Below, one piece after another: positions 35,457 through 46,984 of a stretch of 64,000 bases of DNA; position 1 is the first letter of the stretch, and every line of letters begins with the position of its first letter. Made by a program: the position numbers and the translations under genes. The DNA comes from Acidimicrobiaceae bacterium (GTDB lineage: Bacteria > Actinomycetota > Acidimicrobiia > Acidimicrobiales > Ilumatobacteraceae): positions 266,545 to 330,544 of the forward strand of contig CANFGT010000001.1 of assembly GCA_947446815.1 (NCBI GenBank), given 5' to 3'. Under the pieces are notes generated by a model that saw nothing but the letters and a program-made list of their open reading frames with translations, ran no database searches and had not been told where the DNA came from.

Positions 35457-37724
35457 CTACTTTGCGTCGGCAACTTTCTGACGAACGATGTTCAGTGCAG
35501 AACCTGCCTTGAACCATTCCACCTGCTCGGGGCTGAACGTATGCTTTGCTTCGAAGTCAACGGTGGAACCGTCAGCCTTGGTGATGCGGCACTGCACTGG
35601 CTTGTCGGGCACTGGAGGAAGATTCAGCACGCTGATGCGGTCTGTTTCTTCAATAGCGTCGTACGTTGCTGGGTCAGAGAAGGTGAGGGGCACGAGGCCC
35701 TGCTTCTTCAAGTTTGTTTCGTGAATACGAGCAAACGAACGAGCGAAGATAACAACGCCACCGCGGAAGCGAGGCTCCATTGCTGCGTGCTCACGTGATG
35801 AGCCCTCGCCGTAGTTCTGGTCACCAATCGCACACCACTGCACGCCGGACTCGCCGTAATGCTTTGCAATGTCTGGGTAACTGCGACGTGAACCATCGAT
35901 GGTGTCGAGGCCTGTGCCCACTTCGCCGCCGTATGCATTCACTGCACCGATGAAGAGGTTGCCCGAGATGTTCTCAAGGTGACCGCGGTATGTAAGCCAC
36001 TTGCCTGCAGCCGAGATGTGGTCGGTCGTGCACTTGCCCTGAGCCTTCATGAGAACAGGCAACTCGATGTAATCCTTGCCATTCCATGCGGTGAACGGCT
36101 GCAACAATTGCAAACGATCAGAGGTAGGGCTTACTTCAACAACGACATCACTGCCATCTGCTGGCGGGGTAGTGAAGGTGTCCACGCCTGAGTCGTATCC
36201 ATTTGCAGGAAGAATGTCGCCGTGTGGAGCGTCGAGTTTTACCTCGGTGCCGTCAGGTGCAGTAATCGTGTCAACGCTTGGATCAAAGTCGAGACGACCG
36301 GACAATGCAATTGCCATCACGGTGTCGGGGCTTGTCACAAATGACAACGTATTGGCGGAGCCATCTGCACGCTTCGGGAAGTTGCGGTTGAAAGAGTTCA
36401 CAATGCTGTTCGGCTTTGCTGTCTTGTCTGCTGCCCGCTCCCACTGACCAATGCAAGGTCCACATGCATTGGCAAGAACAGTTGCACCAATTGCTTCGAG
36501 GTCTGCAAGCAAACCGTCACGCTCGATGGTGGCGCGAATCTGCTCACTTCCCGGCGAGATGAGCAATTCAACTTTCGCCTTCAGGCCTTTTGCAGCTGCT
36601 TGACGCGCGATCGATGCTGCACGCGTGATGTCTTCGTACGAAGAGTTGGTGCATGAACCGATGAGTGTTGCGGACACTTCAAGTGGCCAATCGTTTTCAC
36701 GGGCTGCTGCACCAACGCCGTTTGCACCAATCTTGTGCGCACGGTCGGGAGAGTGTGGGCCATTGATGAGTGGTGTGAGCTTCGACAAGTCGATTTCAAT
36801 GACTTGGTCGTACTGCGCACCATCATCGGGGCGAAGATCAGTTGCGACCCTGTCGGCTGCTGCCGCGATCGCTTCACGACCTGTTGCACGCAAGTACTCG
36901 CTCATGTTGCTGTCGTAACCGAATACGGAACACGTCGCGCCAATTTCTGCACCCATGTTGCAGATAGTCGCCTTGCCTGTTGCAGAGATGCTGTCGGCAC
37001 CAGGTCCGAAGTATTCAGCAATCGCGCCTGTGCCGCCTTCAACGGTGAGTTGACGAGCGACTTCCAAGATGACGTCCTTCGGGCTGCTCCAGCCAGAGAG
37101 TGTTCCGGTGAGCTTGATGCCGATGACTTTTGGCCAACGAACATTGAAAGGGAATCCGGTCATCACGTCAACGGCGTCAGCGCCACCAACACCGATGGCG
37201 ACCATGCCGAGTCCGCCAGCGTTAGGAGTGTGGCTGTCGGTGCCGATCATCATTCCGCCAGGGAATGCGTAGTTCTCGAGAACGACTTGGTGAATGATTC
37301 CGCTGCCAGGACCCCAGAAGCCAACGCCGTACTTTGCGCTGACGCTGCGAAGGAAGTCGTAGACCTCGCGGTTGACATCGTTTGCGTCACGGAGGTCGAG
37401 CTTGGCACCGACCTTTGCGAGGATGAGGTGGTCACAGTGCACCGTTGAAGGAACAGCGGTGGCGGGAAGTCCTGCGGTCATGAACTGCAAGAGGGCCATC
37501 TGGGCGGTGGCGTCTTGCATGGCGACTCGGTCTGGATTGAAGTCGGCGTAGCTACGGCCACGCTCCATTTCTTGTGACTTGGGGTCAACGAGGTGGTTGA
37601 TGAGAATCTTCTCTGCCAAGGAGAGTGGGCGTCCAAGACGCTCGCGGCCAAGCGCTGCATTCGCGGACAGCTTGGCGTACACGCCTTCGACTAGTTCGAT
37701 GGGGGTTCCGGCGGAAACAGCCAT
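35457..37724 (-). CDS. acn: Aconitate hydratase (mitochondrial-like type)
   Basis: 755-residue 4Fe-4S enzyme interconverting citrate and isocitrate. Substrate and cluster regions are clear: [27 protein letters not shown] (first cluster Cys), [11 protein letters not shown] (other two), and the swivelling C-terminal domain with [14 protein letters not shown]. Length and sequence match the mitochondrial-type aconitase rather than the longer AcnA/IRP1 type. ATG 37724 with AAAGGTG upstream is preferred over a TTG-initiated extension through the promoter. It diverges from the GntR gene across a shared operator. Confidence 0.95.
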   Translation of the reverse strand: MAVSAGTPIELVEGVYAKLSANAALGRERLGRPLSLAEKILINHLVDPKSQEMERGRSYADFNPDRVAMQDATAQMALLQFMTAGLPATAVPSTVHCDHLILAKVGAKLDLRDANDVNREVYDFLRSVSAKYGVGFWGPGSGIIHQVVLENYAFPGGMMIGTDSHTPNAGGLGMVAIGVGGADAVDVMTGFPFNVRWPKVIGIKLTGTLSGWSSPKDVILEVARQLTVEGGTGAIAEYFGPGADSISATGKATICNMGAEIGATCSVFGYDSNMSEYLRATGREAIAAAADRVATDLRPDDGAQYDQVIEIDLSKLTPLINGPHSPDRAHKIGANGVGAAARENDWPLEVSATLIGSCTNSSYEDITRAASIARQAAAKGLKAKVELLISPGSEQIRATIERDGLLADLEAIGATVLANACGPCIGQWERAADKTAKPNSIVNSFNRNFPKRADGSANTLSFVTSPDTVMAIALSGRLDFDPSVDTITAPDGTEVKLDAPHGDILPANGYDSGVDTFTTPPADGSDVVVEVSPTSDRLQLLQPFTAWNGKDYIELPVLMKAQGKCTTDHISAAGKWLTYRGHLENISGNLFIGAVNAYGGEVGTGLDTIDGSRRSYPDIAKHYGESGVQWCAIGDQNYGEGSSREHAAMEPRFRGGVVIFARSFARIHETNLKKQGLVPLTFSDPATYDAIEETDRISVLNLPPVPDKPVQCRITKADGSTVDFEAKHTFSPEQVEWFKAGSALNIVRQKVADAK

Positions 37725-37775
37725 GGGGGACACCTTTCGTCGTGCAAGACAGAGCGGGCTTGCTTTTTCTCTCTG

Positions 37776-37799
37776 TGTATACAACTCTAATACAAGTGA
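37776..37799. promoter_or_regulatory. Candidate GntR operator between acn and the GntR gene
   Basis: 24-bp element starting with the perfect palindrome TGTATACA (37776-37783) and ending AATACAAGTGA, 21 of 24 identical to the element before icd. It overlaps the GntR start codon, so binding would give autorepression as well as control of the divergent acn. Confidence 0.7.
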
Positions 37800-38527
37800 G
37801 AACTATCCGCTATCACCAGATTGCCGAAGAACTGAGGGGCCGCGTTCTCAGTGGCGCCTATGCAGCGGGTCGCTTGATGCCGAGCGAGTCGGATCTTTCT
37901 ACCGAATTTGATGTCAGTCGGGTGACGGTGCGTAAGGCGCTGGAGATGTTGCGCGACGACGGCCTTGTTGATTCACGGCAAGGGTTTGGCTGGTTTGTGG
38001 CAGGCGAGACTGTGCGACAACCATTGGCGCGACTTGCCACCATTGAAGAACAAATGCGTGACTCAGGGGCTGCGCCAGAACGTCGTGTTCTGGAATTTGC
38101 ATTCGAAAAAGCGCCGAAGGATGTTGCTACTTCTTTAGGTACGTCGCAGGTTTTGCGAGTTCGTCGCGTGAACTTGGCTGATGGTGAACCATTCGCAATT
38201 GTCACCGTGTGGTGTTCGGCAGAGCTAGGTCAAAACTTGTCACGCGCTGATGTTGAACGTTCGCCGTTCTATGAATTGTTAGATGTTCCGCTTGCGGGTG
38301 CAACACAAACGATTGGTGCCGATGCTGCAACCACTGAAGAAGCAGAACTGTTAAAGGTCCCAGTGGGTTCTCCCGTGTTGCGATGCTTGCGGACAACATC
38401 CAGCGTGGAGGGCAAGACAGTGTTGTTCTCACGACACGTGTTTCCTGCGCACCGCACGGAGTTTGTTGTGGACTTGCCGTTCGTCGATCAATCGATCGCA
38501 CCAAGCGGCCTTCGCCTCGTTGACTAG
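37796..38527 (+). CDS. GntR-family regulator, HutC type
   Basis: 243-residue regulator with the N-terminal winged HTH ([37 protein letters not shown]) and a UTRA effector domain ([36 protein letters not shown]). UTRA domains bind small metabolites. GTG 37796 gives the normal HutC N terminus; GTG 37775 is a possible longer start. Divergent from aconitase with a shared operator repeated before icd, it is the best candidate for a local TCA-cycle regulator. Confidence 0.88.
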   Translation: MRTIRYHQIAEELRGRVLSGAYAAGRLMPSESDLSTEFDVSRVTVRKALEMLRDDGLVDSRQGFGWFVAGETVRQPLARLATIEEQMRDSGAAPERRVLEFAFEKAPKDVATSLGTSQVLRVRRVNLADGEPFAIVTVWCSAELGQNLSRADVERSPFYELLDVPLAGATQTIGADAATTEEAELLKVPVGSPVLRCLRTTSSVEGKTVLFSRHVFPAHRTEFVVDLPFVDQSIAPSGLRLVD

Positions 38528-38531
38528 TTAG

Positions 38532-39236
38532 TTAGGCGAGGAACTGCTTCGTCCAGCCGGCGAAGTCCTTTGCCAAACCGTCACGCATTGCGGTGATGAC
38601 TTCGGCACGTAGACGCTTCTTGCTGTGATTGTGTGCATCCATGTTCAGGGCAAGGTATGACTTCGCAAGATTCAGTGCGGTGTCCATCAACTCGGACTCT
38701 TCGACCACGAGATCAAGAAAGCCTGTTTCCACTGCATTCTCTGGTGTGAAGACTTCGGCCATCAACACCGAGCGGCTCAGTGCTGCTGGTGTGATGCGAT
38801 GACGAAGAATCTCAATTGTCGAGAATGGCATCGTCATGCCGATGGCAACTTCGTTCGCCGTGTAGCGATAGTTGCCCTTGACGCCAATGCGGTAGTCGCA
38901 GCTCTCTAAGAAGAACACACCCATTGCGATGGCATGTCCAGGACATGCAGCGATGATTGGAGTCGGGAATGACAGCAAACGAATTGCTAATTCAATTCCA
39001 CCATTCAGCATGTCGACTGCTGGCTGACCGCTTGCAGCGAGAATTTTGAGGTCAAAGCCTGCCGACAAAATTCCGGGACGTCCTGTGAGAACAACGGGAG
39101 CCTTGTCTTTTTCTGCTTGATCTAACGCTGCGTTGAGCCCAGCTTGCAGCGTCGGAGACACTGCATTCGCTTTGCCATCGTCCATGGTGATGACAGCGAC
39201 GCCATCGGTGAGTGCATACGTAACAGGGGATGTCAT
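38532..39236 (-). CDS. Enoyl-CoA hydratase/isomerase (crotonase) family protein
   Basis: 234-residue crotonase-fold protein, slightly short for the family. First oxyanion region GILSAGFDLKIL and second CPGHAIAMGVFFLESCDYRIG are present. The residues usually acidic in the hydratase active site are not evident, so an isomerase or another crotonase reaction is possible. It follows the nitroreductase by 4 nt on the same strand, suggesting an operon. Converges on the GntR gene. Confidence 0.85.
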   Translation of the reverse strand: MTSPVTYALTDGVAVITMDDGKANAVSPTLQAGLNAALDQAEKDKAPVVLTGRPGILSAGFDLKILAASGQPAVDMLNGGIELAIRLLSFPTPIIAACPGHAIAMGVFFLESCDYRIGVKGNYRYTANEVAIGMTMPFSTIEILRHRITPAALSRSVLMAEVFTPENAVETGFLDLVVEESELMDTALNLAKSYLALNMDAHNHSKKRLRAEVITAMRDGLAKDFAGWTKQFLA

Positions 39237-39240
39237 GCGA

Positions 39241-39888
39241 CTACCACTTGTCCCAGTGAAGAACCTTGCTGAGTGGCTCGCGCTTTGCAGGCTTGAACTC
39301 GGTACCGATGGTGTATGCGATAGGGAAGAGTCCGCCCTGTGTCACCTTGTCGTACGGAATGCCGAGCAATTCAGCTGCTTCCTTCTCGCCATCATTCATG
39401 AGGTGGATGGTGGTCCATGCGGAGCCCATCGCGCGCTCGCGTAATGCAAGCATGAAGCTCCACACTGCAGGAAGCAATGAGCCCCATGCGCCGGCGCTGG
39501 CGAAAGCTGGCAAGTTGTCGAGACGTCCGTCAATGCACGGAATCATCAGAAGAGGTGCCTTCTCGAAGTTGTCGGCGAGGTAGCCAGCAGAGTCACGAAC
39601 GAGACCCATGCGCTCGCCACGTGTGTCGCCGCTTCCGTATTCGCGACCAGGCATGTTTGCGTACATCGCCCAGTTCTTGCGGTAGATGTCAGCAAGAGCT
39701 TTTTTCTTTGCAGGATCTTCGACGATGATCCAATGCCAGCCCTGGCTGTTCGAGCCGGTGGGGGCCTGCAAGGCGATCTCGAGGCACTCCTCGACGATCT
39801 CGCGCTCGACTGGCTTGTCGAAATCGAGGCGCTTGCGCACGCTGCGTGTTGTCTTAAGGACTTCGTCTGCTGAAAGGTTCAAATGCAT
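39241..39888 (-). CDS. Nitroreductase family protein
   Basis: 215-residue FMN flavoprotein of the nitroreductase fold: TTRSVRKRLDFDKP near the N terminus, LQAPTGSNSQGWHWIIV, and the C-terminal GGLFPIAYTIG segment. Members reduce nitro groups, quinones or enones with NAD(P)H. CAGACT lies 6 nt before the ATG, a leaderless-like geometry with C instead of T at position 1. First gene of a two-gene operon with a crotonase. Confidence 0.88.
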   Translation of the reverse strand: MHLNLSADEVLKTTRSVRKRLDFDKPVEREIVEECLEIALQAPTGSNSQGWHWIIVEDPAKKKALADIYRKNWAMYANMPGREYGSGDTRGERMGLVRDSAGYLADNFEKAPLLMIPCIDGRLDNLPAFASAGAWGSLLPAVWSFMLALRERAMGSAWTTIHLMNDGEKEAAELLGIPYDKVTQGGLFPIAYTIGTEFKPAKREPLSKVLHWDKW

Positions 39889-39949
39889 TTAGGCAGTCTG
39901 CCACGGGTTCGGTGCCGTTCGTCACTTGTGGTCATGACAAGATGAAGAG

Positions 39950-40768
39950 ATGAGCGACAGAGTCACTATCTCCATCTCCGACGGCATTGCCGACGTCCGT
40001 TTCAACCGTGCAGACAAGCGCAATGCACTCGACGGGGAGCAGTTCCAAGCAATCGTTGATGCTGGTGAGTCGCTAAAGACAAACAAGAAGATTCGCGTTG
40101 TGGTTGTCTCTGGTGAAGGTGCGTCATTCTGTGCTGGTCTTGACCTTGCCTCTATGGGGGCAATGGCCGGTGGCGGAGAGCGCGATACGACAGAAAAGCA
40201 ACCTTCTGCAGGTGACATGCAAGAGGGTCGAATTACTCACCTCGGCCAGCAGTCCGCTTGGGTATGGCAAGAGGTTCCGGTACCGGTGATCGCTGCAGTT
40301 CATGGTCACGCCTTGGGTGGCGGTTGCCAGATCGCCTTGGGGGCAGACATTCGTATTGCCCATCCCGACACCAAGTTCTCCGTTCGCGAGACGTACTGGG
40401 GGCTTGTGCCTGACATGGCGGGCACGGTTCTCTTGCAGGGTCTCGTTCGCCCAGACATCATGAAGGACATCGTGATGTCGGCTCGCATCTTTGATGGTCG
40501 TGAAGCACATGAAATTGGTGTGGTGACGCGTTTGTCAGAGACCCCGCGAGAAGACGCCTTCGCGTATGCCGAGGAGATTTGCAAGCGCAGCCCCGATGCA
40601 GTGCGTGGAGCCAAGGAACTCTTGAATCGCATGACTATGGATTTCGCTGCCGCTCAGTTCGCAGCCGAGCGTCGCATCATCGGCAGCCTTATTGGTGGTC
40701 ATAACCAGCGTGAATCCGTCATGAGCGACTTCGAGAAGCGCGCACCGGCCTATATCGACCCCAAGTAG
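39950..40768 (+). CDS. Enoyl-CoA hydratase (crotonase family)
   Basis: 272-residue crotonase-fold enzyme: RADKRNALDGEQF, oxyanion-hole GEGASFCAGLDLASM and HGHALGGGCQIALGADIRIA, and REAHEIGVVTRL. It has a Gly/Gln-rich loop around residues 68-95 longer than in typical ECH. Candidate role in fatty-acid or branched-chain acyl-CoA degradation. CAAGAT lies 6 nt before the ATG. Divergent from the nitroreductase gene; the two starts are 61 bp apart. Confidence 0.88.
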   Translation: MSDRVTISISDGIADVRFNRADKRNALDGEQFQAIVDAGESLKTNKKIRVVVVSGEGASFCAGLDLASMGAMAGGGERDTTEKQPSAGDMQEGRITHLGQQSAWVWQEVPVPVIAAVHGHALGGGCQIALGADIRIAHPDTKFSVRETYWGLVPDMAGTVLLQGLVRPDIMKDIVMSARIFDGREAHEIGVVTRLSETPREDAFAYAEEICKRSPDAVRGAKELLNRMTMDFAAAQFAAERRIIGSLIGGHNQRESVMSDFEKRAPAYIDPK

Positions 40769-40802
40769 GGCAGAGATAGGGGTCACCCCGTAATTCCCTT
40801 GT

Positions 40803-40914
40803 GAGCGCAGGCGCTCCTAGATAGCCTTGCATTGCTCGGGTCAGCGTCGCCCCGGGAGAACACAACTTGATTCTCCGCCGTGGCTTGCCACGGTTCCTGA
40901 AGGACTAGACGCTC
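40803..40914 (+). promoter_or_regulatory. Structured leader before gltB
   Basis: Several hairpins precede gltB: GAGCG-CAGG-CGCTC (40804-40816 region), GGAGAA/TTCTCC (40855-40860 with 40871-40876), and the perfect CCGTGG-CTTG-CCACGG (40878-40893), followed by GAAGGA and the ATG at 40915. GGAGAA can also take part in an alternative pairing with CTCGGG at 40835-40840. I recognise no known riboswitch. Confidence 0.4.
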
Positions 40915-43900
40915 ATGAACCCAGATCTCCCCGCTGCCCACGGTCTTTACGACCCACGGTTTGAACACGACGCATGTGGCGTGTCCTTTGTTGCAAACAT
41001 CAAAGGCGTCCGTAGCCGTGAGATTGTGACTCTCGGTCTGACAGCTCTCACCAACATGGAACACCGCGGTGCAACAGGTGCGGAACCAGAAACAGGCGAC
41101 GGCGCAGGCATTCTCATTCAGGTTCCCGATGCATTCCTTCGTGCTGTAGTTGATTTTGATCTTCCTGCATCGGGTTCCTACGCCGCAGGTATTGCGTTTC
41201 TTCCTCAAGCTGCAGCAGATGTTGCAACCGCTGTCGCCACAGTTGAAAAGATTGCGACTGAAGAAGGTCTTCGCCCACTCGGTTGGCGTGAAGTCCCCGT
41301 CAACCCTGATTGTCTCGGCGCTTCGGCACGTGCAGTAATGCCAACGGTGCGCCAGTTCTTCCTTGATGACCCTGCCGGTACTGCTGGTATCGAACTTGAC
41401 CGCAAGATTTTTATTGTGCGCAAGCGCATCGAACATGAACTCACCGGCGTGATGCGTACGTATTTCTCGTCGCTGTCTGCTCGCACCATTGTGTACAAGG
41501 GCATGCTCACAACACCAGAGCTTGAGCAGTTCTTCCCCGACCTCTCAGATGAGCGCATGGATTCCGCTCTTGCGTTGGTGCACAGTCGTTTCTCTACAAA
41601 CACGTTCCCTTCGTGGCCGTTGGCGCACCCGTACCGCTTTATTGCGCATAACGGTGAGATCAACACAGTGCAAGGCAACCGCAACTGGATGCGCACACGT
41701 GAAGCATTGCTTGCGAGCAATTTGATCCCTGGTCTTGAGCGCGCATTCCCCATCTGTACGCCCGACATGTCGGACTCTGCGAGTTTCGACGAAGTGTTGG
41801 AGCTCTTGCATCTTGCCGGCCGTTCATTGCCTCACGCACTGATGATGATGATTCCCGAAGCATGGGAAAACAACGATCGCATGGATCCGAAGAAGCGTGC
41901 GTTCTACCAATTCCATTCCGCTCTGATGGAGCCATGGGATGGACCAGCAGACGTGTGCTTTACCGACGGAACGCTCATTGGTGCAGTGCTGGACCGCAAC
42001 GGACTTCGCCCCGGTCGCTATTGGATTACAAAAGATGACTTCGTGGTGCTCGCTTCAGAAGCTGGCGTTTTAAATATTGATCAATCTCGCATCGTGCGTA
42101 AAGGTCGCTTGCAGCCCGGACGTATGTTCCTCATCGACACCGCCCAAGGACGCCTCATCGATGATGACGAAATCAAGATGGAACTCGCAGCAGAGCATCC
42201 TTATGAACAATGGTTGCAAGAAGGTGTTACTCATCTTGACGAACTTCCTGCACGTGAACACGTTGTGTACAGCCCCGACAGTGTTGCTCGCCGGCAGCAA
42301 ATGTTCGGATACACCGAAGAAGAGCTGAAGATCATTCTTGCTCCGACAGCAAAGAACGCAATGGAGCCACTTGGCTCGATGGGTACTGACACGCCGATTG
42401 CTGTGTTGTCTTCGCGTTCACGTTTGTTGTTTGATTACTTCCAGCAGTTGTTTGCTCAAGTGACAAACCCACCGCTCGATGCCATTCGCGAAGAAGTGGT
42501 GACCGCAGTGGGCACCAGTATCGGACCAGAATCTAACTTGTTGGCACCTGGCCCTGATAGCTGTCGTCAGCTTGCATTGCCGTTCCCAGTCATCGACAAC
42601 GATGATCTTGCAAAAATCATTCACATCAACGATGACGAAACACAACCGCAGCTTGCAGCTGTTGTCATGAGCGGCTTATATCGCGTTGCTGATGGCGGAG
42701 CAGGACTTCGTTCAGCGCTCGACAAATTGCGCTCTGACGTCAGCGCAGCAATTGCATCCGGTGCACGAATCATTGTTCTGTCAGATCGCAATTCAGATGA
42801 AGTATTCGCACCGATTCCGTCTCTGTTGATGACAAGTGCAGTGCATCATCACCTCATTCGCGAGAAGACCCGCACACAAGTAGGACTCGTTGTTGAATGT
42901 GGCGATGCACGTGAAGTGCACCACATGGCGTTGCTTGTGGGCTTCGGCGCTGGCGCGGTCAACCCATATCTCGCTTTCGAAACCATCGAAGACATGATTG
43001 CGGCCGACAACAACACCGGCATGTACAGCCTTGGCGGAGTTGATCCACATAAGGCCGTGAAGAACTACATCAAGGCATCTGGAAAAGGCGTCTTGAAAGT
43101 CATGTCAAAGATGGGCGTTTCTACTGTGGCGTCTTACACCGGCGCACAAATTTTTGAAGCAATTGGTTTGGCAACAGACCTTGTTGAAGAGTTCTTCACG
43201 GGCACCGTGTCACGTTTGGGTGGCATCGGATTGGATGAAATTGCCGCAGAAGTGGCAACACGTCATGCGACGGCTCATCCGAAGCGCCCTGATCTTCGTG
43301 CGCATCGCCGGCTGGAAGTCGGTGGTGAGTACCAGTGGCGTCGCGAAGGTGAACATCACTTGTTTAACCCAGACACGGTGTATCGCCTTCAGCACTCAAC
43401 ACGTGCTGGCCGTTATGACATCTTCAAGCAGTACACCGCAGACGTCGATGATCAATCAAAGCGCCTCGCCACATTGCGTGGTCTCTTTGAACTTCGTATC
43501 GGGGCACGGCCCGCAATTTCCATTGACGAAGTTGAGCCAGTTTCAGAAATCGTCAAGCGATTCTCGACTGGTGCAATGAGTTACGGTTCGATCTCGGCAG
43601 AAGCACACGAGAACTTGGCGATTGCCATGAACCGAATTGGCGCAAAGAGCAATACGGGCGAAGGCGGCGAAGACCCCGAGCGCTTCACGCCGATGGTAAA
43701 TGGCGACTCAAAGCGTTCTGCCATCAAGCAAGTTGCATCTGGTCGCTTTGGCGTGACCAGTGAGTACCTCGTGAACGCCGATGACATTCAAATCAAGATG
43801 GCTCAGGGGGCAAAGCCTGGTGAAGGTGGACAGTTGCCTGGCCACAAGGTGTATCCATGGGTCGCAAAGACTCGTCACTCCACGCCTGGTGTTGGTTTGA

Positions 43901-45486
43901 TTAGCCCACCACCGCACCACGACATCTATTCAATTGAAGACCTCAAGCAACTCATTCATGACTTGAAGAATGCAAACCCTGCTGCACGTGTTCACGTGAA
44001 ACTGGTAGCTGAAGTTGGCGTTGGCACGGTTGCAGCTGGTGTGAGCAAGGCAAAGGCAGACGTTGTCCTTATCTCTGGTCATGACGGCGGTACTGGTGCT
44101 TCACCACTCACATCGCTGAAGCACGCCGGAGCACCGTGGGAACTCGGTTTGGCAGAAGCACAGCAGACGCTCATGCTGAACGGTCTTCGTGACCGCATTG
44201 TGGTGCAGGCCGACGGCCAAATGAAGACAGGTCGAGATGTTGTTATTGCAGCGTTGCTTGGCGCAGAAGAATTTGGTTTTGCTACTGCGCCATTGGTGGT
44301 GAGCGGTTGCGTGATGATGCGTGTCTGTCACCTCGACACATGTCCTGTCGGTATTGCAACACAGAACCCCGTCTTGCGCGCTCGTTTCTCTGGCAAGCCC
44401 GAGTTTGTTGTTAACTTCTTCGAATACATCGCAGAGGAAGTACGTGAGCATCTCGCTGCCCTTGGCTTCCGCTCTTTGCAAGACGCAATCGGCCAGGTTG
44501 ACATGATTGATGCCAAGAAGGCAGTGGATCACTGGAAGGCAAAGGGCTTGGACATTGCGCCAATCCTTGAGACTCCGAAGAATCCATACGGCCAAACACC
44601 GTTCAGTTCTGTTGGGCAAGAGCATGGTTTGGAAGATGCCTTGGACAACGAACTCATCGCATTGTCAAAGGATGCAATTGCAGATGCGCGTCCTGTGAAG
44701 ATTGTGAAGCCAATCATCAACGTGAACCGCACAACGGGCACGATGCTTGGCTACGAAGTAACAAAGGCATGGGGAGGCGCAGGGCTGCCTGATGGCACCA
44801 TTGATATTCACTTCACAGGTGCCGCTGGTCAAAGCTTCGGTGCATTTGTGCCTGCCGGTATCCAGATGCGCCTTGAAGGCGATGGCAACGACTTCGTTGG
44901 CAAGGGACTCTCTGGTGGACGTCTCATTTTGCATCCACATCGTGATGCACCTTTTGTTGCCGAAGAAAACGTCATTGCTGGAAACGTCGTCGGGTATGGC
45001 GCAACCGGTGGTGAAATCTTTATTCGTGGTGTTGTAGGCGAACGTTTTGCTGTTCGTAACTCTGGTGCCACTTTGGTGGTTGAGGGTGTTGGCGATCACG
45101 GCTGTGAATACATGACCGGTGGACGCGTTGTTGTCCTCGGTGCAACTGGTCGCAACTTTGCAGCCGGTATGTCTGGCGGTATCGCATACGTGTACGACCC
45201 TGATGGCATCTTTGCATCGAACATTAACTACGACATGGTGGAACTAGAGCCAGTTGCAGGTGAAGACGATGAATGGTTGCGAGCAACGATTGCTCGTCAT
45301 GGTGAATTCACTGGTTCTGCAGTTGCCGAGCGTGTGTTGAGCGCTTGGACAGTAGAAGTTGCAAAGTTCAAGAAGGTCATGCCGCGTGACTATAAGAAGG
45401 TGCTCACCGTGATTGCCGCTGCGAAAGCAGAAGGCCTCGATGAAGCAGAAACAGCAAACCGAGTAATGGAGGCATCACGTGGGTGA
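40915..45486 (+). CDS. gltB: Glutamate synthase large (alpha) subunit
   Basis: 1523-residue NADPH-GOGAT subunit that takes the glutamine amide and 2-oxoglutarate to make glutamate. The N-terminal class II amidotransferase domain has its nucleophile at C21 (HDACGVSF) after a 20-residue propeptide. The FMN/synthase region contains [44 protein letters not shown] and the 3Fe-4S ligands [13 protein letters not shown]; the C-terminal GXGXG beta-helix ([17 protein letters not shown]) is complete. It overlaps gltD by 8 nt. Confidence 0.96.
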   Translation: MNPDLPAAHGLYDPRFEHDACGVSFVANIKGVRSREIVTLGLTALTNMEHRGATGAEPETGDGAGILIQVPDAFLRAVVDFDLPASGSYAAGIAFLPQAAADVATAVATVEKIATEEGLRPLGWREVPVNPDCLGASARAVMPTVRQFFLDDPAGTAGIELDRKIFIVRKRIEHELTGVMRTYFSSLSARTIVYKGMLTTPELEQFFPDLSDERMDSALALVHSRFSTNTFPSWPLAHPYRFIAHNGEINTVQGNRNWMRTREALLASNLIPGLERAFPICTPDMSDSASFDEVLELLHLAGRSLPHALMMMIPEAWENNDRMDPKKRAFYQFHSALMEPWDGPADVCFTDGTLIGAVLDRNGLRPGRYWITKDDFVVLASEAGVLNIDQSRIVRKGRLQPGRMFLIDTAQGRLIDDDEIKMELAAEHPYEQWLQEGVTHLDELPAREHVVYSPDSVARRQQMFGYTEEELKIILAPTAKNAMEPLGSMGTDTPIAVLSSRSRLLFDYFQQLFAQVTNPPLDAIREEVVTAVGTSIGPESNLLAPGPDSCRQLALPFPVIDNDDLAKIIHINDDETQPQLAAVVMSGLYRVADGGAGLRSALDKLRSDVSAAIASGARIIVLSDRNSDEVFAPIPSLLMTSAVHHHLIREKTRTQVGLVVECGDAREVHHMALLVGFGAGAVNPYLAFETIEDMIAADNNTGMYSLGGVDPHKAVKNYIKASGKGVLKVMSKMGVSTVASYTGAQIFEAIGLATDLVEEFFTGTVSRLGGIGLDEIAAEVATRHATAHPKRPDLRAHRRLEVGGEYQWRREGEHHLFNPDTVYRLQHSTRAGRYDIFKQYTADVDDQSKRLATLRGLFELRIGARPAISIDEVEPVSEIVKRFSTGAMSYGSISAEAHENLAIAMNRIGAKSNTGEGGEDPERFTPMVNGDSKRSAIKQVASGRFGVTSEYLVNADDIQIKMAQGAKPGEGGQLPGHKVYPWVAKTRHSTPGVGLISPPPHHDIYSIEDLKQLIHDLKNANPAARVHVKLVAEVGVGTVAAGVSKAKADVVLISGHDGGTGASPLTSLKHAGAPWELGLAEAQQTLMLNGLRDRIVVQADGQMKTGRDVVIAALLGAEEFGFATAPLVVSGCVMMRVCHLDTCPVGIATQNPVLRARFSGKPEFVVNFFEYIAEEVREHLAALGFRSLQDAIGQVDMIDAKKAVDHWKAKGLDIAPILETPKNPYGQTPFSSVGQEHGLEDALDNELIALSKDAIADARPVKIVKPIINVNRTTGTMLGYEVTKAWGGAGLPDGTIDIHFTGAAGQSFGAFVPAGIQMRLEGDGNDFVGKGLSGGRLILHPHRDAPFVAEENVIAGNVVGYGATGGEIFIRGVVGERFAVRNSGATLVVEGVGDHGCEYMTGGRVVVLGATGRNFAAGMSGGIAYVYDPDGIFASNINYDMVELEPVAGEDDEWLRATIARHGEFTGSAVAERVLSAWTVEVAKFKKVMPRDYKKVLTVIAAAKAEGLDEAETANRVMEASRG

Positions 45487-46930
45487 AGCATCTGGATTCC
45501 TGCAGTGGAGCCGCACAGGCCCAACCCGACGTCCTGTTGAGTTGCGTCTCAAGGATTGGAAAGAGGTGTACGAGCCATTCGATTCGTCGAAGCTCAACCA
45601 TCAGGCCGGTCGTTGTATGGACTGTGGTATTCCGTTCTGCAATAACGGCTGTCCATTGGGCAACCTCATTCCTGACTGGAATGACCTGGTGTATCGCGGT
45701 CACTGGCATGAGGCCATTGAGCGCTTGCACGCAACGAATAACTTCCCAGAGTTCACGGGACGTCTGTGCCCTGCACCATGCGAATCTGCGTGTGTTCTCG
45801 GCGTGAATCAAGATCCCGTGGCGATCAAGCAGGTAGAAGTCGAGATCATCGATCACGCATGGAGAGAAGGCTGGGTTGTCCCGCAAGTTCCTTCCATCAA
45901 GACAGGCAAGCGTGTTGCTGTTATCGGCAGCGGTCCTGCTGGTCTTGCCGTTGCACAGCAGCTCACACGCGCCGGTCACGATGTTGTCGTGCTTGAACGT
46001 GCTGATCGCATTGGTGGACTTCTTCGTTATGGCATTCCTGAATTCAAGATGGAGAAGAGCCATCTCGACCGTCGTCTGGAACAAATGCGTGCAGAAGGAA
46101 CAGAGTTCCGTACGAGTGCAGATGTTGGTGGAAGCATCGATATCGATGTTCTTCGTGCATCTCACGATGCAATTGTTCTCGCATGCGGTGCGACAGATCG
46201 TCGCGACCTCAATGTTCCTGGTCGGGAATTGCAAGGCATCCATCAGGCGATGGATTACTTGCCGATTGCGAACAAAGTGCAAGAGGGTGACTCCACGACG
46301 TATGACATTGATGCCAAGGGCAAAAACGTTGTCATCATCGGCGGTGGAGACACTGGAGCCGACTGCTTGGGCACTGCATTGCGTCAAGGCGCGAAGCAGG
46401 TCATTCAGTTGGAGATTATGCCTCGCCCTGCGGATACACGCGCCACTGGTAACCCTTGGCCACAGTTTGCTTTCATCTACAAGGTCACATCTGCCCATGA
46501 GGAAGGTGGAGAGCGCATGTACAGCGTGAACACCGAGCGCTTCATCGATGATGGCAACGGCAATGTTCGTGCACTGCTTCTTCATGAAGTGGAAATGGTG
46601 AACGGCAAGTTCGAGAAGAAGGAAGGCTCGGATGTTGAAATTCCTGCTGACCTCGTTTTCTTGGCAATGGGTTTTGTCGGACCTGAGAAGGGTTCATGGC
46701 TCGAGCAACTCGGTGTCGCATTTGATGAGCGCGGAAATGTTGCTCGCAATGACAGCTATGAATCCAATGTTCCCGGAGTATTTGTTGCAGGTGACATGGG
46801 TCGCGGTCAAAGTCTCATTGTGTGGGCGATTGCAGAAGGTCGCGCATGTGCAGCTGGAGTTGATCTCTCATTGATGGGCGAAACGTCGCTTCCTGCGCCT
46901 ATTGCGCCGACAGCTCGTCCGCTGGTCTAA
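45479..46930 (+). CDS. gltD: Glutamate synthase small (beta) subunit
   Basis: 483-residue FAD subunit that passes NADPH electrons to GltB. N-terminal cysteines [17 protein letters not shown] and [12 protein letters not shown] bind two 4Fe-4S clusters. Two Rossmann motifs, [15 protein letters not shown] (FAD) and [14 protein letters not shown] (NADPH), and the C-terminal [19 protein letters not shown] are intact. The GTG start overlaps gltB. Confidence 0.96.
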   Translation: MGEASGFLQWSRTGPTRRPVELRLKDWKEVYEPFDSSKLNHQAGRCMDCGIPFCNNGCPLGNLIPDWNDLVYRGHWHEAIERLHATNNFPEFTGRLCPAPCESACVLGVNQDPVAIKQVEVEIIDHAWREGWVVPQVPSIKTGKRVAVIGSGPAGLAVAQQLTRAGHDVVVLERADRIGGLLRYGIPEFKMEKSHLDRRLEQMRAEGTEFRTSADVGGSIDIDVLRASHDAIVLACGATDRRDLNVPGRELQGIHQAMDYLPIANKVQEGDSTTYDIDAKGKNVVIIGGGDTGADCLGTALRQGAKQVIQLEIMPRPADTRATGNPWPQFAFIYKVTSAHEEGGERMYSVNTERFIDDGNGNVRALLLHEVEMVNGKFEKKEGSDVEIPADLVFLAMGFVGPEKGSWLEQLGVAFDERGNVARNDSYESNVPGVFVAGDMGRGQSLIVWAIAEGRACAAGVDLSLMGETSLPAPIAPTARPLV

Positions 46931-46945
46931 TCACATCTGCCGTAG

Positions 46946-46964
46946 CGCCACCATTCTGGTGGCG
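46946..46964 (+). terminator. Perfect hairpin after gltD
   Basis: CGCCACCA-TTC-TGGTGGCG, an 8-bp perfect stem 15 nt after the gltD stop, just before the LysM promoter. No T run follows, so it would be a U-less terminator. Confidence 0.45.
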
Positions 46965-46972
46965 TGAGGCTC

Positions 46973-46978
46973 TACTGT
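46973..46978 (+). promoter_or_regulatory. Leaderless -10 of the LysM lipoprotein gene
   Basis: TACTGT, then six bases, then GTG 46985. It selects this start over the upstream GTG 46964. Confidence 0.6.
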
Positions 46979-46984
46979 TGTCAC

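Noticed and set aside
36735..37448. 237-codon plus-strand frame opposite acn
   Set aside because: Antisense to conserved aconitase; no recognisable domain.
40769..40914. Known glutamine riboswitch before gltB
   Set aside because: I could not match the conserved glnA-RNA core; only generic hairpins are visible.
45404..46585. 393-codon minus-strand frame opposite gltD
   Set aside because: Antisense to a fully conserved gltD; Cys/His-rich composition typical of a shadow frame.
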